NCBI GenBank assembly: GCA_001683825.1
Contig: LXTR01000012.1
Coordinates: forward strand, 124,001 to 188,000
Source of the DNA: Flavobacteriaceae bacterium CP2B
GTDB lineage: Bacteria > Bacteroidota > Bacteroidia > Flavobacteriales > Flavobacteriaceae
Length of the DNA stretch: 64,000 nucleotides
Direction: 5' to 3'
Shown: piece by piece, positions 43,020 to 52,092 of the stretch
Layout: each line of letters opens with the position of its first letter
Numbering within the stretch: the stretch's first letter is position 1
Program-made: the position numbers and the translations under genes
Notes under the pieces: model-generated
Seen by the model: only the letters and a program-made list of their open reading frames with translations
Databases searched by the model: none
What the model was told of the DNA's origin: nothing

Positions 43020-44600
43020 ATGGGAAGGATCAATACCATTTTTATATGTCTTATACTCGTGTTGGGGATGAATTCCTGTAAAGAGGGGCGTACCCCCAAA
43101 GCAGAAGAGCTGCCCCAGGAAGTTAACCGGTACGTTGAACCGTATCGCCCGCAATTCCATTACAGCCCCCCTGAGAAATGGATGAACGACCCCAATGGCC
43201 TGGTCTACCATGAGGGCGTGTACCACCTGTTTTACCAGTACTATCCCGGTGGTATTGTATGGGGGCCCATGCACTGGGGGCATGCGGTAAGCAAAGACCT
43301 GGTGTATTGGGAGCATCGGCCCGTTGCCCTATACCCGGATGAGAACGGCTACATCTTTTCGGGCAGTGCCGTGGTTGACCATCAGAATAGTTCGGGCCTG
43401 GGGACTGCGGACAAGCCCCCGCTTGTCGCCGTCTTTACCTATCACAATACAGACCTGGAGAAGGCCGGCCAGACTGATTTTCAGACCCAGGGAATCGCCT
43501 ATAGCCTGGACAACGGACAGAGCTGGATAAAATACCACGATAATCCGGTCATCCCCAACACGGAAGGATATAAGGATTTTAGAGACCCAAAGGTGTTCTG
43601 GCACGAGGAGAGTGGGAAATGGATCATGGTACTGGTCGCAGGCGACCACGCGCAGTTGTATGGCTCGGCAGACCTCAAATCCTGGGAATACCTGAGTTCT
43701 TTTGGCAAGGAGCAGGGCGCCCACGGCGGCGTATGGGAATGCCCGGACCTGTTTCCCCTGAAGGTCGATGACCAGGGGCAGGAAAAATGGGTTATGATCA
43801 TCAGCATCAACCCAGGGGCCCCCAACGGCGGTAGCGGCACCCAATATTTTATAGGCGATTTTGATGGGACCACCTTTTCGTCCGGGCAGGAGGATGCCCG
43901 CTGGATCGATTGGGGGACCGACAACTACGCGGGGGTAACCTATAACGACGTGCCCACGGGCGAACGCATTTTTATCGGCTGGATGAGTAACTGGGATTAT
44001 GCGAACGAAACCCCCACCGAAGCCTGGCGAAGCGCAATGACCTTGCCCAGGAAGTTGCGCCTGAAGCAAAATGCAGGCGTTTATACCCTGGCCAATTACC
44101 CCCTCACAGACCTGGGGACTATTTTTAAATCTGAAATACGGAAAGACCTTACTATTCCCGCAGGGGGGTCAGAATCCCTGGATTTTGACCACTTTAGCCA
44201 ATCGCAGATTCGCTTCCGTACTTCGGGGAGGGATTTCGGTCTGGCCTTTACCAACGAGCAGGGCGATACCCTTCGTATGCGTATGGAAGGCAAGCCGGGC
44301 AGGTTTGTGCTTGACCGGAGGGCATCGGGCAAAACCGACTTTGACCCTGATTTTGCCGGGGACCCGCAGGTGATGCCCTTAACTGCCCTGCAGGATGGGG
44401 CGGTAGGTTTCCGCCTGCTGATGGACTGGTCTTCTGTGGAAATATTTATCGATGAGGGGTCCTATGCAATGACTTCCCAGGTGTTCCCAAACGGGCATTA
44501 CACCCAACTGCTGCTGGAAAATGCGGGGGCCGAACCCTTGTTGTTGGAGGATTTGGATGTAAGCAGGGCGGAAACTATCTGGGATTATACCCCGGAATAA
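43020..44600 (+). CDS. GH32 fructan hydrolase lipoprotein (levanase/inulinase type)
   Basis: 526 residues from ATG 43020 (the frame goes 39 codons further upstream with no family match). Lipobox GMNSC. The five-blade propeller has nucleophile Asp in EKWMNDPNGLVYHEGVYHLF, the stabiliser in KDFRDPKVFWHE and the acid/base Glu in WECPDLFPL; the C-terminal beta-sandwich ends near 520. It hydrolyses beta-fructans or sucrose-type fructosides outside the inner membrane. No SusCD pair or fructokinase is adjacent. Its 3' end overlaps the convergent SDR gene by 16 bp. Confidence 0.92.
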   Translation: MGRINTIFICLILVLGMNSCKEGRTPKAEELPQEVNRYVEPYRPQFHYSPPEKWMNDPNGLVYHEGVYHLFYQYYPGGIVWGPMHWGHAVSKDLVYWEHRPVALYPDENGYIFSGSAVVDHQNSSGLGTADKPPLVAVFTYHNTDLEKAGQTDFQTQGIAYSLDNGQSWIKYHDNPVIPNTEGYKDFRDPKVFWHEESGKWIMVLVAGDHAQLYGSADLKSWEYLSSFGKEQGAHGGVWECPDLFPLKVDDQGQEKWVMIISINPGAPNGGSGTQYFIGDFDGTTFSSGQEDARWIDWGTDNYAGVTYNDVPTGERIFIGWMSNWDYANETPTEAWRSAMTLPRKLRLKQNAGVYTLANYPLTDLGTIFKSEIRKDLTIPAGGSESLDFDHFSQSQIRFRTSGRDFGLAFTNEQGDTLRMRMEGKPGRFVLDRRASGKTDFDPDFAGDPQVMPLTALQDGAVGFRLLMDWSSVEIFIDEGSYAMTSQVFPNGHYTQLLLENAGAEPLLLEDLDVSRAETIWDYTPE

Positions 44601-45400
44601 GCGCTGAACCCGCCGTCTACGGGGATGATGGTGCCGGTAACAAAGGACGAGGCTTCACTGCACAGCCATTGGGTCGCGCCAAAGAGGTCTGCGGGGTCCC
44701 CGAAGGCGCCCATGGGCGTATGCGCGATGATCTTATGGCCACGGTCGGTAAGGCTCCCGTCTTCCTGGGTTAGTAAACTTCGGTTCTGTTCCGTGAGAAA
44801 AAAGCCCGGGGCAACCGCATTTACGCGGAGCGACTTGCTGTGCTTTTGGCAGAATTCCACAGAAAGCCACTTGGTGAGATTGTCAATAGCAGCCTTGGCC
44901 GAACTGTACCCCATCACCCGGGTCATGGGCCTGGAAGCCGCCATAGAGGAAATATTAATGATGCTGCCGGTATTGGTCTTCAGGAAGAGGGGGAGGAACA
45001 CTTTGACAGGCAGGAAGGTACCCAGGTAGTTCAATTCCATGACCTGCCGGAGTTGGGCGGTATCGGCATCCAGGATGCTCTGTTCAGGGGTGATGACCGC
45101 TCCTTTCATGTTGCCGCCTGCCGCATTGATGAGTACGTCGATCCTGCCGAATTCCTCCAGGAGGATGCCCCTGCCCTTTAACAGGGCCGCTTCATCGGTC
45201 ACATCGGCCATCAGGGGAAAGGCCCTTCCACCTTCCTTCTCAATGTCAGCAACCAGCGCTTTCACTTTTTTTGGGTTGCGGCCCAGAACGATGAGGACCG
45301 CCCCCTGCGACGCCAGGTGTCCTGCCAGGGCGGACCCCAGCACTCCGGTAGCCCCGCTGAAGAGGATGATTTTATCTTTGACAGAGAATAAGTTTTTCAT
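44585..45400 (-). CDS. SDR-family D-mannonate oxidoreductase (fructuronate reductase)
   Basis: 271 residues. N-terminal Rossmann motif FSGATGVLGSALAGHLA, NAAGGNMKG, catalytic Ser in INISSMAASRP and the YxxxK pair in GYSSAKAAI; the end has GTIIPVDGGFSAYSGV. This is the short-chain type of fructuronate reductase found next to uronate isomerase in Gram-positives and Bacteroidota, converting fructuronate to mannonate. It follows uxaC after 33 bp, which supports the assignment. Confidence 0.85.
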   Translation of the reverse strand: MKNLFSVKDKIILFSGATGVLGSALAGHLASQGAVLIVLGRNPKKVKALVADIEKEGGRAFPLMADVTDEAALLKGRGILLEEFGRIDVLINAAGGNMKGAVITPEQSILDADTAQLRQVMELNYLGTFLPVKVFLPLFLKTNTGSIINISSMAASRPMTRVMGYSSAKAAIDNLTKWLSVEFCQKHSKSLRVNAVAPGFFLTEQNRSLLTQEDGSLTDRGHKIIAHTPMGAFGDPADLFGATQWLCSEASSFVTGTIIPVDGGFSAYSGV

Positions 45401-45433
45401 GAAACCAGATATTAATAAGGTTTAGCGCGCCAT

Positions 45434-46840
45434 TTAAAACGGGAAAAAGTCCCTGGCGTTGTGGTAACAAATATCCTGAACAATTTTCCCGAGCCATTTC
45501 TCGTCCTGCGGCAATTCTCCCCGGGCGACGTCATTGCCCAGTACGTTGCAGAGGATCCTCCTGAAATATTCATGCCTGGGAAATGAGAGGAAACTCCTGG
45601 AATCTGTCAGCATACCGACAAAACAGCTCAGCAGCCCCATGTTTGAAAGGGTGTTCAGCTGTTTTTCCATCCCATCTTTCTGATCGAGGAACCACCAGGC
45701 AGAACCCCATTGGATCTTACCCTTCAGCCCACCCCCGTTAAAGTTCCCGGTCATGGTGGCCATTACTTCGTTGTCTGCCGGGTTGAGGTTGTAAAGGATG
45801 GTTTTGGGCAGGGCCCCCGCTTCTTCCAGGGCGTTGAGGAACAGGCTTAGGGAACGCGCCTGGGGGAAGTCGCCAATAGAGTCGAAACCCGTATCGGCCC
45901 CCAACTCCCGCAGGCCACGGGTATTATTGTTCCTGAGGGCCCCCAGGTGAAATTGTTGCACCCAGCCTTTCTGGTGGTAACAACGGCAGAGGTGCTGTAA
46001 TACCCGGTAGGTGAATTCCATGATTTCTATGGCAGACAGCGCCTTTTTCAGGAGGATTTTATTAAAGACCTTTTCAACCGCCGGGGCGTCTTGTGAGGCC
46101 GAAGGCATTTGTTCCAGGCCATGGTCTGCCAGGCGGCAGCCGTTTTGGTGAAAATAGTCGAGCCGTTTTTCCAGGGCATCCAGCAGGTCGGCAAACGACC
46201 GGATGGAAAGGCCACTGGCTGCTTCCAGTTTCTCGAGATAGCCGAGATATTGGGGCAGATCACCCAGGGCATAGGCTTTGTCGGGCCGGAAAGCAGGCAG
46301 GACCTTGATACCTTTGACCGTGCTTTTGGCGCGCTGGTGGTGCTCCAGGGAGTCAATGGGGTCATCTGTGGTACATACGACCTCTACCTTCATCATGCCC
46401 AGCAACCCCAGGGTGCTATGTGAGGGTTGTTGCAGGTCAGATGTGGTCTTTTCAAAGATTTCGGTTGCATTTCGGGCCTCCAGGAGGTCATCTATTTGGA
46501 AATAGCGTTTTAGTTCCAGGTGCGTCCAATGATACAGCGGATTCCGGACCGTGTAGGGGACCGTGGCGGCCCATTTTGCGAATTTATCGGGATCGGGCGC
46601 AGTACCGGTAATGTAGGATTCCGCTACACCCAAGGTTCGCATGGCCCGCCATTTGTAATGGTCGCCCGCAAGCCAGGCCTGGGTGATATTGGTAAATTGG
46701 TGGTTGGAGGCAATTTGCCCCGGGGGCAGGTGGTTGTGGTAATCAATAATGGGGAGCCGGCTTGCATAGCCGTGGTAGAGGTTGCGCGCAAAAGGGCTTT
46801 GCAGCAAAAAATCATCCGATATAAACGTCTTCTTCGGCAT
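45434..46840 (-). CDS. uxaC: Glucuronate isomerase
   Basis: 468 residues, usual length. N-terminal PIIDYHNHLPPGQIA (metal site of the amidohydrolase fold), VVCTTDDPIDSLEHH, FHLGALRNNNTRG and the late MLTDSRSFLSFPRHEYFRRI. It interconverts D-glucuronate and D-fructuronate. 5 bp after the ADP-ribosylglycohydrolase gene and before the SDR, so the last two genes form the first half of a uronate route; mannonate dehydratase is not in this window. Confidence 0.95.
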   Translation of the reverse strand: MPKKTFISDDFLLQSPFARNLYHGYASRLPIIDYHNHLPPGQIASNHQFTNITQAWLAGDHYKWRAMRTLGVAESYITGTAPDPDKFAKWAATVPYTVRNPLYHWTHLELKRYFQIDDLLEARNATEIFEKTTSDLQQPSHSTLGLLGMMKVEVVCTTDDPIDSLEHHQRAKSTVKGIKVLPAFRPDKAYALGDLPQYLGYLEKLEAASGLSIRSFADLLDALEKRLDYFHQNGCRLADHGLEQMPSASQDAPAVEKVFNKILLKKALSAIEIMEFTYRVLQHLCRCYHQKGWVQQFHLGALRNNNTRGLRELGADTGFDSIGDFPQARSLSLFLNALEEAGALPKTILYNLNPADNEVMATMTGNFNGGGLKGKIQWGSAWWFLDQKDGMEKQLNTLSNMGLLSCFVGMLTDSRSFLSFPRHEYFRRILCNVLGNDVARGELPQDEKWLGKIVQDICYHNARDFFPF

Positions 46841-46845
46841 AGGTC

Positions 46846-48150
46846 TTAGAGCTTGGGGTTTTCATCGGGTCCTGCCAGTTCTTTGGCAAGGGCTTCCAGG
46901 TCTATCCCCAGTTGTTGCCTGTTGGTGGTAAGGACCTGGTTGCGCAGGTCCTGGGGCAGTCCGGAGAAACCAAGTTTTGCCCCCAGGATCATCCCAGCCA
47001 CCGCAGCAACCGTATCGTTATCCCGGCCGTAGTTGACAATGAATTGCATGGTTTTGTCAAAATCGCCCTGCCCGTATTCCAGGGCGGTAATCAAAATCTG
47101 CCAGATTTCCCCCGCGTGGAAAGGGATGGCTTGTTCCTCTTCTTCCAGGAAGGAGTAGATAAAATCCTGCTGTGCCCATGCTTCAGCACTACCCGGATAC
47201 CCATCCGGGATGCGCAGGGCTTTCTTTTCTTCCACTGTTAAGGAGTCAGGCAGGGTGAGTTCCCCGGCCAGCCAAACACTCTTCCTGGAGGCCTGGGCCG
47301 TCTGGAGCGAGATACGTCCTACCAGCCGGCTGTCCTGGTAGCGGTAGGGGTCTATAAAGACCGCGGCATCCAGGATGGAATCCATAGCAGTGGTCTGGAG
47401 GGCCATTTGGGTCATGGCGCTTACCAGGGCGGTTATATCCTTGGCATAACCATGGTCGAACAAGCTGTGATCGTAAGCTTCCAGGTACGCTTTTTCCGGA
47501 TTGGATGTGCGAAGCCCGAACATGGGGGAGTAAAGCATTCCGGCACAGGTCATTTCGCCTCCGTAAAACCGGTTGAGTGCCTGGGTGTAAGCTTCTGCGC
47601 CTTGCCCGTAGGCCAGGGCCACCCGTGCCCATTCCTTGATCCAGTCGACCTTTTCGAGCTTGCTGTCCAGCAGGTCGGGGTTGGCCCGTATGTCCCTGTC
47701 AGCCAGCCCTGTGGCCACAGATTCGTAGTAGGTGGTGATATACCGGGTAAAGGCATCCGGACCTGAAGGCTCAGGGGAAGCCGTGAAATATTTGACCATC
47801 AGGAGTTTCCAGCGGGTGTCATCGGTGGTGGCACCGGCCGCGAGGTTGTGTTCCCAGGTGCCCTCGGGCGATTGGTCCCGTACTGCCGGGGTAAGCCCGG
47901 TGATGTATCCATATTTACGCTGGATATCGTCCCTGTGCCACATTTCTGTCGAGGCCCCCATGGCATCCCCGATGGCAGAGCCTACCAGGGCTCCCAGGAC
48001 CTTGTCGTAAAAAACTTCGGGGCTTAACCGGAGGGAGTCTTTCCCGTAGGCGGTTTTTTGAGGTTCGGGGATAACCAGGTTGGTCTGAGGCTCCCTACAG
48101 GCCCCGGACAGCAGCAGGCCTAAGCAAGCCAGTATAATGGACGTTCTCAT
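46846..48150 (-). CDS. ADP-ribosylglycohydrolase-family lipoprotein
   Basis: 434 residues. Lipoprotein signal with lipobox LLSGAC, then the ARH fold with GALVGSAIGDAMGASTEMW, TTDDTRW (metal-binding Thr-Asp-Asp) and near the end GRDNDTVAAVAGMILGAKLG (second Asp cluster). All metal ligands seem present, so it should cleave an N-glycosidic bond to a ribose-like sugar. An exported lipoprotein form is not the classic DraG, which is cytoplasmic. Its substrate may be a nucleoside or a modified glycan; the coupled kinase (48147-49118, 4-bp overlap) points to a sugar product. Confidence 0.85.
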   Translation of the reverse strand: MRTSIILACLGLLLSGACREPQTNLVIPEPQKTAYGKDSLRLSPEVFYDKVLGALVGSAIGDAMGASTEMWHRDDIQRKYGYITGLTPAVRDQSPEGTWEHNLAAGATTDDTRWKLLMVKYFTASPEPSGPDAFTRYITTYYESVATGLADRDIRANPDLLDSKLEKVDWIKEWARVALAYGQGAEAYTQALNRFYGGEMTCAGMLYSPMFGLRTSNPEKAYLEAYDHSLFDHGYAKDITALVSAMTQMALQTTAMDSILDAAVFIDPYRYQDSRLVGRISLQTAQASRKSVWLAGELTLPDSLTVEEKKALRIPDGYPGSAEAWAQQDFIYSFLEEEEQAIPFHAGEIWQILITALEYGQGDFDKTMQFIVNYGRDNDTVAAVAGMILGAKLGFSGLPQDLRNQVLTTNRQQLGIDLEALAKELAGPDENPKL

Positions 48151-49118
48151 AAAAGGATCATTTGTCGGGCGGTTCGCAAAAGATACTCCTTTTCGTCCAA
48201 ACTTCGCTCCATCGGGAGTTGGGCCAGGCCTATCAGCCTGCGCATGATCTCGACCCCGGCCACCTGGGACACCAGGCTGGCATCGGCTGTACCCTGGTAT
48301 TCCCTCAGGATTACTTTAAGATACTTCTTGTCTGCCGTAGCCATGATGGCGTGGGCTGCCATGACCCCCAGGTCGAACTCGGGGAATCCCGCGAAGCTAA
48401 ACTCCGGATCAATGACAAATACCTTCCCTTTTTTGCTCATCCAGCTTCCGGGATAATAGTCGCCATGGAGCAGGGTATTTCCTTCCTCCAGGTAGCGGTC
48501 TCCTATGGTAGCAACCAAAGCCTTCACTTCGGCATCCTTTTTATAGGGGAGAGACAAGGCCTGTAATCCTTTCTGGACGTCATCCAGGCCAAAACCGTTA
48601 TCTTCCAAAAAGGGCAACACAAAAATATGCTGGTGGTTGAGTTGGCGCAACTCCAGGTTTTTCGGGTAGTTTGGGGGGACCTCCTGGGCGTGGATAATGC
48701 TCAGCAGGTCAATCAGGTGATCCAGTGCTTCCTGCTGTATCTCCCGCTCCTGGTACCAGTAGGTCATGTCGCGGCAATCGCCCAGGTCCTCCATCTGCAA
48801 GAGGTAATGGGAAGGGTCATAGGCGAGTATTGCCGGAAAATGTGACTGGGCCAGGGGGTCCTTTACTGTTCGGTAGAATTGGTATTCCACGTCTATACGG
48901 GCCAGGGGGGCTCCTATATCCTGGTATTTTGCCACATAGGGACGCGATTGTTTCAGGATGAAGGAGCGTTTGTTGGTGATGATGCGCAACACCACATTCA
49001 TGTTGCCATCCCCCGGTTTTTGTATCGATTGCAGGGTTTCCCCCTCATAGAGCCAGCCGTTGCTTTTTAATTGTTGCTGCAACCCTTCTTTGGTACTGTT
49101 CAGGTCAATCAGGTTCAA
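48147..49118 (-). CDS. APH-fold sugar kinase, MtnK-like
   Basis: 323 residues. GDGNMNVVLRI, FILKQSRPYVAKYQDIGAP, the catalytic loop LLHGDYYPGSW and the metal site VIDPEFSFAGFPEFDLG. This order and spacing is that of methylthioribose kinase (MtnK) and related members of the APH fold. Likely substrate: a free pentose or modified ribose phosphorylated at C1. First gene of the minus operon; divergent from the AraC gene with 213 bp between. Confidence 0.82.
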   Translation of the reverse strand: MNLIDLNSTKEGLQQQLKSNGWLYEGETLQSIQKPGDGNMNVVLRIITNKRSFILKQSRPYVAKYQDIGAPLARIDVEYQFYRTVKDPLAQSHFPAILAYDPSHYLLQMEDLGDCRDMTYWYQEREIQQEALDHLIDLLSIIHAQEVPPNYPKNLELRQLNHQHIFVLPFLEDNGFGLDDVQKGLQALSLPYKKDAEVKALVATIGDRYLEEGNTLLHGDYYPGSWMSKKGKVFVIDPEFSFAGFPEFDLGVMAAHAIMATADKKYLKVILREYQGTADASLVSQVAGVEIMRRLIGLAQLPMERSLDEKEYLLRTARQMILL

Positions 49119-49254
49119 AATAGTCTGCTTTTTTTTGCAAGATACATTCTAATGAAAAGAATGTGCAAGGCCCCGGGTATTTTTTAGGCTGTTACAGACT
49201 GTGGCCCTATTGTTATAAATTGCACTGAGAACTTAGGGCACGGAACAGGTTTAT

Positions 49255-49262
49255 TATCTTTA
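49255..49262 (+). promoter_or_regulatory. Candidate -7 box of the AraC gene
   Basis: TATCTTTA is one base off TAnnTTTG and 69 bp upstream of the AraC start. No clear -33 TTTG at good spacing. The rest of 49119-49331 has no gene; operators for AraC may lie here but no direct repeat is evident. Confidence 0.3.
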
Positions 49263-49331
49263 CCTGCAGAGGTAATTTCCTTTTAGACAATTCCGTCTAT
49301 TCATCAAAGGTCGCACATGTAACATAGACTA

Positions 49332-50216
49332 ATGCCGGTAAACAGCAAGGTAGTGAAAAAGGGAAGAGAGCGGAAAACGATCAGGCTGGAGGGAAAGCTG
49401 GTGTTTGAACACATTAAAGTACGCCCACCCTATCGGTATATTAACAAATCGCCCAATAAGGCCTGTTTTTTTTATATGATGGAAGGAGATTCCATCGCGT
49501 ATTCGGCAGATGGGACAAACCGGATAGGACCAGGGGAGGGCCTCCTTATGAAATGCGGCCATTATGTGTATGATCGCCTCCCCGATCATACAAGTGGACT
49601 CAACCAATTGGTGGCCATACATTTCCACCCGGGGCTGATTCAACAGTTGTATAGGAATGAGGTTCCACATTTCCTTAGGCAAGAGCGGAAGGGTGACCGT
49701 ATGACTACGATGCTGAAATTGGAGAGTTGCCAGTTTATAGACCATTTTATGAAAGGGCTTATGCCCTATTTCCATTATCCGGAAATGGTGGATGACGAAT
49801 GGGTACGCCTTAAACTAAAAGAGTTCATGCACCTGATCGCAAAAACCTCTTACGGAAATGAAATAAGGGAAATGATGGGTTACCTCTTTTCCCCCACAGA
49901 AAATTCGTTCAGGGAAGTGGTCGAAAGGCATATATTTTCGGACCTTTCTACGGAAGAACTGGCACAGCTTTCCAATTGCAGTATAGCAACATTTAACAGG
50001 AGGTTTAAACAGATCTACAGGGAAAGCCCCGGGCGGTATGTCCGCAACCGGCGGTTAGACTTTGCCTCAGAACTGCTTTTGGCCACGGACAGGGAAGTAA
50101 GTGCCATTGCCTACGAATGCCAATTCAAAAGCCTTTCCCATTTTTCAACGGCCTTTCGCAATCGCTTCCGCTGTTCTCCTTCGGAATTCAGGCAAAGCCG
50201 ATTAATGGAAGTGTAA
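49332..50216 (+). CDS. AraC-family transcriptional regulator
   Basis: 294 residues. The N-terminal half (1-185) has a cupin-like ligand-binding fold; the C-terminal 100 residues hold the two HTH motifs, LSTEELAQLSNCSIATFNRR and EVSAIAYECQFKSLSHFSTA, and end in FRQSR. It is divergent from the operon of the MtnK-like kinase, ARH lipoprotein, uxaC and SDR genes, so it likely controls uronate use. The ligand is unknown. Confidence 0.9.
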   Translation: MPVNSKVVKKGRERKTIRLEGKLVFEHIKVRPPYRYINKSPNKACFFYMMEGDSIAYSADGTNRIGPGEGLLMKCGHYVYDRLPDHTSGLNQLVAIHFHPGLIQQLYRNEVPHFLRQERKGDRMTTMLKLESCQFIDHFMKGLMPYFHYPEMVDDEWVRLKLKEFMHLIAKTSYGNEIREMMGYLFSPTENSFREVVERHIFSDLSTEELAQLSNCSIATFNRRFKQIYRESPGRYVRNRRLDFASELLLATDREVSAIAYECQFKSLSHFSTAFRNRFRCSPSEFRQSRLMEV

Positions 50217-50756
50217 TCACACAGTGGGGGTCGACTCATCCCTCAGCTTGCTGTTTAAGGCCGGGAATTGTATAAGAACCTTTGAAGCTGCAATTCTTTC
50301 CTCAACTTAGTAGTATGATTCCCCTGTTTACCCGCAACCTATTCAGCGTGGAAAAGTCATGACTTTTATGATGGACTAACAGAACATTGGCGGCTAGCGG
50401 GCGTGATTTGCAGGACAGTCGGACTATGGGCCTTACAGGAATGGTCGAGACCACTAATCTCGGTCTCCCCTGAATTTTTTCAAACAGGTATTTTGAGGAA
50501 TCTAATCCCGCTATACTTAGTACGATCAATGAATTCTAAGTGCTTTAATATAAGGTTTTTAACGTTTTTGAAGTCCAATCGCCAGCAGCACATTGTGTGT
50601 GGAAAGGTTAAACAAAATATTAAAACCATTGATCAAAACCAGCAAACAGGCAATAGCGTCCATGGATATTTTTGTGTGGGTTATGTCCTATTGATGACGC
50701 GGGCTTGTCGGACAACAACGTTGTATCAACAATCAGTCTAAAAAACCCCTGAACCC
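50217..50756. other. Gene-poor region with palindromes
   Basis: No gene I can support in these 540 bp; base composition is more AT-rich than the neighbours. Short frames (for example 50403-50741 plus) have no family features. Sites of note: a perfect 16-bp palindrome AAAAGTCATGACTTTT at 50352-50367, TTGTCGGACAA at 50705-50715, and ACAACGTTGT at 50715-50724 directly upstream of doxX. The last two may be control sites for doxX. The stretch may be a decayed gene or an insertion scar. Confidence 0.5.
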
Positions 50757-51224
50757 ATGAAGTTGACTGTCTATGGAATCATACAAACCCTGCCCAGTAA
50801 ACTGGTAGGAACCTACCGTGTATTACTCGGCTTAATCTTTATCACGGTAGGAGGATTAAAGTATTTCAACAGTACGTTTGGGACAATATGGAATATTCAA
50901 TTGCAGGAAATAAGGATCCCTTTTATTGATTTTTTTTATTATTTCGTGCCGTTTTATGAAATAGTGACAGGATGTCTTTTATTGGTAGGGTATTTTACCA
51001 GGGTAGGTGCGGTAATGATCATCCCTGTGATGTTTGTGGCCATTTACACCCATTTATCCGTATATGACCCGAATGCCTTCTTCTTCCATCCTTATGAGGC
51101 CTTTTATCCCAGTATGGTGATCATGATGGCCTTTGTCGTCTTGCTCTACGGTGGGGGACGTTGGAGCCTGGACCTGAAGATCCAGAAAAAACACTTTGGT
51201 GGCCATGGGTCGGACCTTTTTTAA
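50757..51224 (+). CDS. DoxX-like membrane protein
   Basis: 155 residues with four membrane helices (about 15-35, 62-80, 85-105, 118-138). The YRVLLGLIFITVGGLKYF N-terminus and the FYEIVTGCLLLVGYFTRVGA segment match the DoxX/DoxD group. Members act in thiol or quinone redox chemistry in a few cases; most are unknown. It lies 199 bp upstream of the tetR gene, same strand. Confidence 0.82.
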   Translation: MKLTVYGIIQTLPSKLVGTYRVLLGLIFITVGGLKYFNSTFGTIWNIQLQEIRIPFIDFFYYFVPFYEIVTGCLLLVGYFTRVGAVMIIPVMFVAIYTHLSVYDPNAFFFHPYEAFYPSMVIMMAFVVLLYGGGRWSLDLKIQKKHFGGHGSDLF

Positions 51225-51379
51225 AAAGCCGGCATTTTGAGCAGGGTTCAGGTTGGGTACGGCTTAGAATATGCAGGATCATAAGTACGGGGTTGGCGAT
51301 AGCTCAACGCTGATAAGAACGGTGCGGGTACTTTGTCCCCATACGGTGCCCCTGCGAGGTTAAATGTTTGTTAAAAAAG

Positions 51380-51395
51380 AACAGACCTGTCTGTT
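51380..51395. promoter_or_regulatory. TetR operator, copy 1 (autoregulatory)
   Basis: AACAGACCTGTCTGTT: seven-base arms AACAGAC/GTCTGTT around a 2-bp centre. It overlaps the -33 region of tetR (the -7 box TAGCTTTG is at 51412-51419). Same sequence with other centres at 52052 and 52624. Confidence 0.8.
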
Positions 51396-51411
51396 TATTT
51401 AAAATTATGTG

Positions 51412-51419
51412 TAGCTTTG
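51412..51419 (+). promoter_or_regulatory. -7 promoter box of tetR
   Basis: TAGCTTTG is a perfect TAnnTTTG, four bases before ATG 51424. The mRNA would be leaderless or nearly so. Operator copy 1 covers the -33 side. Confidence 0.6.
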
Positions 51420-51423
51420 GCAT

Positions 51424-51984
51424 ATGAAAAGGCCAGGAGTTAAAGAACGGATCATAGCAACGGCCTCAAGGCTGTTCTATGAGGAAGGTTACAACCAGAC
51501 GGGGATCAACCAGATCATCGAAGAGGCCGATGTCGCAAAGGCCAGTATGTACAAGCATTTCAGGTCTAAGGAAGACATCGCGGTAGCCTACCTGCAGCGC
51601 AGGCATGCCCTTTGGACCCAAAATATGCTGGCCCATGTGGCGGCGCAGAATACGCCCAAGGCCAGGGTGATCGGTTGTTTCGACTACCTGGTGGATTGGC
51701 TGGGAACTGTGGGTTACCGGGGTTGCAGCTGGCAAAATATCATTACCGATTTGCCGGCAGACCACCATAAGATCCCGGAACAGGCTCGGCTGCACAAAAA
51801 CGAATTGAGGGCATGGTTGATCCAGCAGCTCCAAAGTGAAGGCACCTATGGGGAAACCCGGGCCAAAGACCTGGGGGATCAGGTAATGGTCCTGATAGAA
51901 GGCGCCATCATCCTTACCCAGATCGAGAAGGATGTATGGCCCGTAAGGTCGGCCAAAAAGGCGTGCATTACCTTGCTGGGGTAA
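51424..51984 (+). CDS. TetR/AcrR-family repressor
   Basis: 186 residues. N-terminal HTH: ATASRLFYEEGYNQTGINQI, then EEADVAKASMYKHFRSKEDI (recognition helix with AKASMYKHF). The C-terminal domain (60-186) binds a ligand: GCSWQNIITDL and the Cys in YRGC may form part of the pocket. It probably represses itself and the downstream small ORF/hydrolase genes through three operator copies. The inducer is unknown; the target enzymes suggest a reactive small molecule. Confidence 0.92.
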   Translation: MKRPGVKERIIATASRLFYEEGYNQTGINQIIEEADVAKASMYKHFRSKEDIAVAYLQRRHALWTQNMLAHVAAQNTPKARVIGCFDYLVDWLGTVGYRGCSWQNIITDLPADHHKIPEQARLHKNELRAWLIQQLQSEGTYGETRAKDLGDQVMVLIEGAIILTQIEKDVWPVRSAKKACITLLG

Positions 51985-52051
51985 ACTAGGGATCCCTGAG
52001 GGGCCGCCTGTAAGGATATTGGTAAACACGCGTCTACTTGGATAATAAAAG

Positions 52052-52067
52052 AACAGACTTGTCTGTA
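52052..52067. promoter_or_regulatory. TetR operator, copy 2
   Basis: AACAGACTTGTCTGTA: same arms as copy 1 with one end mismatch. A -7-like TATTTTTTG (52082-52090) follows at the same distance as in tetR (30 against 32 bp from operator start), then ATG 52093 of the small ORF. Confidence 0.78.
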
Positions 52068-52092
52068 TGTTTTAAATGATATATTTTTTGAT

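Noticed and set aside
42903-44600. GH32 gene as part of a fructan PUL
   Set aside because: No SusC/SusD, transporter or fructokinase is adjacent; neighbours belong to unrelated pathways.
50403-50741. 112-codon frame in the gene-poor region
   Set aside because: Random-like composition, no start context, no family features.
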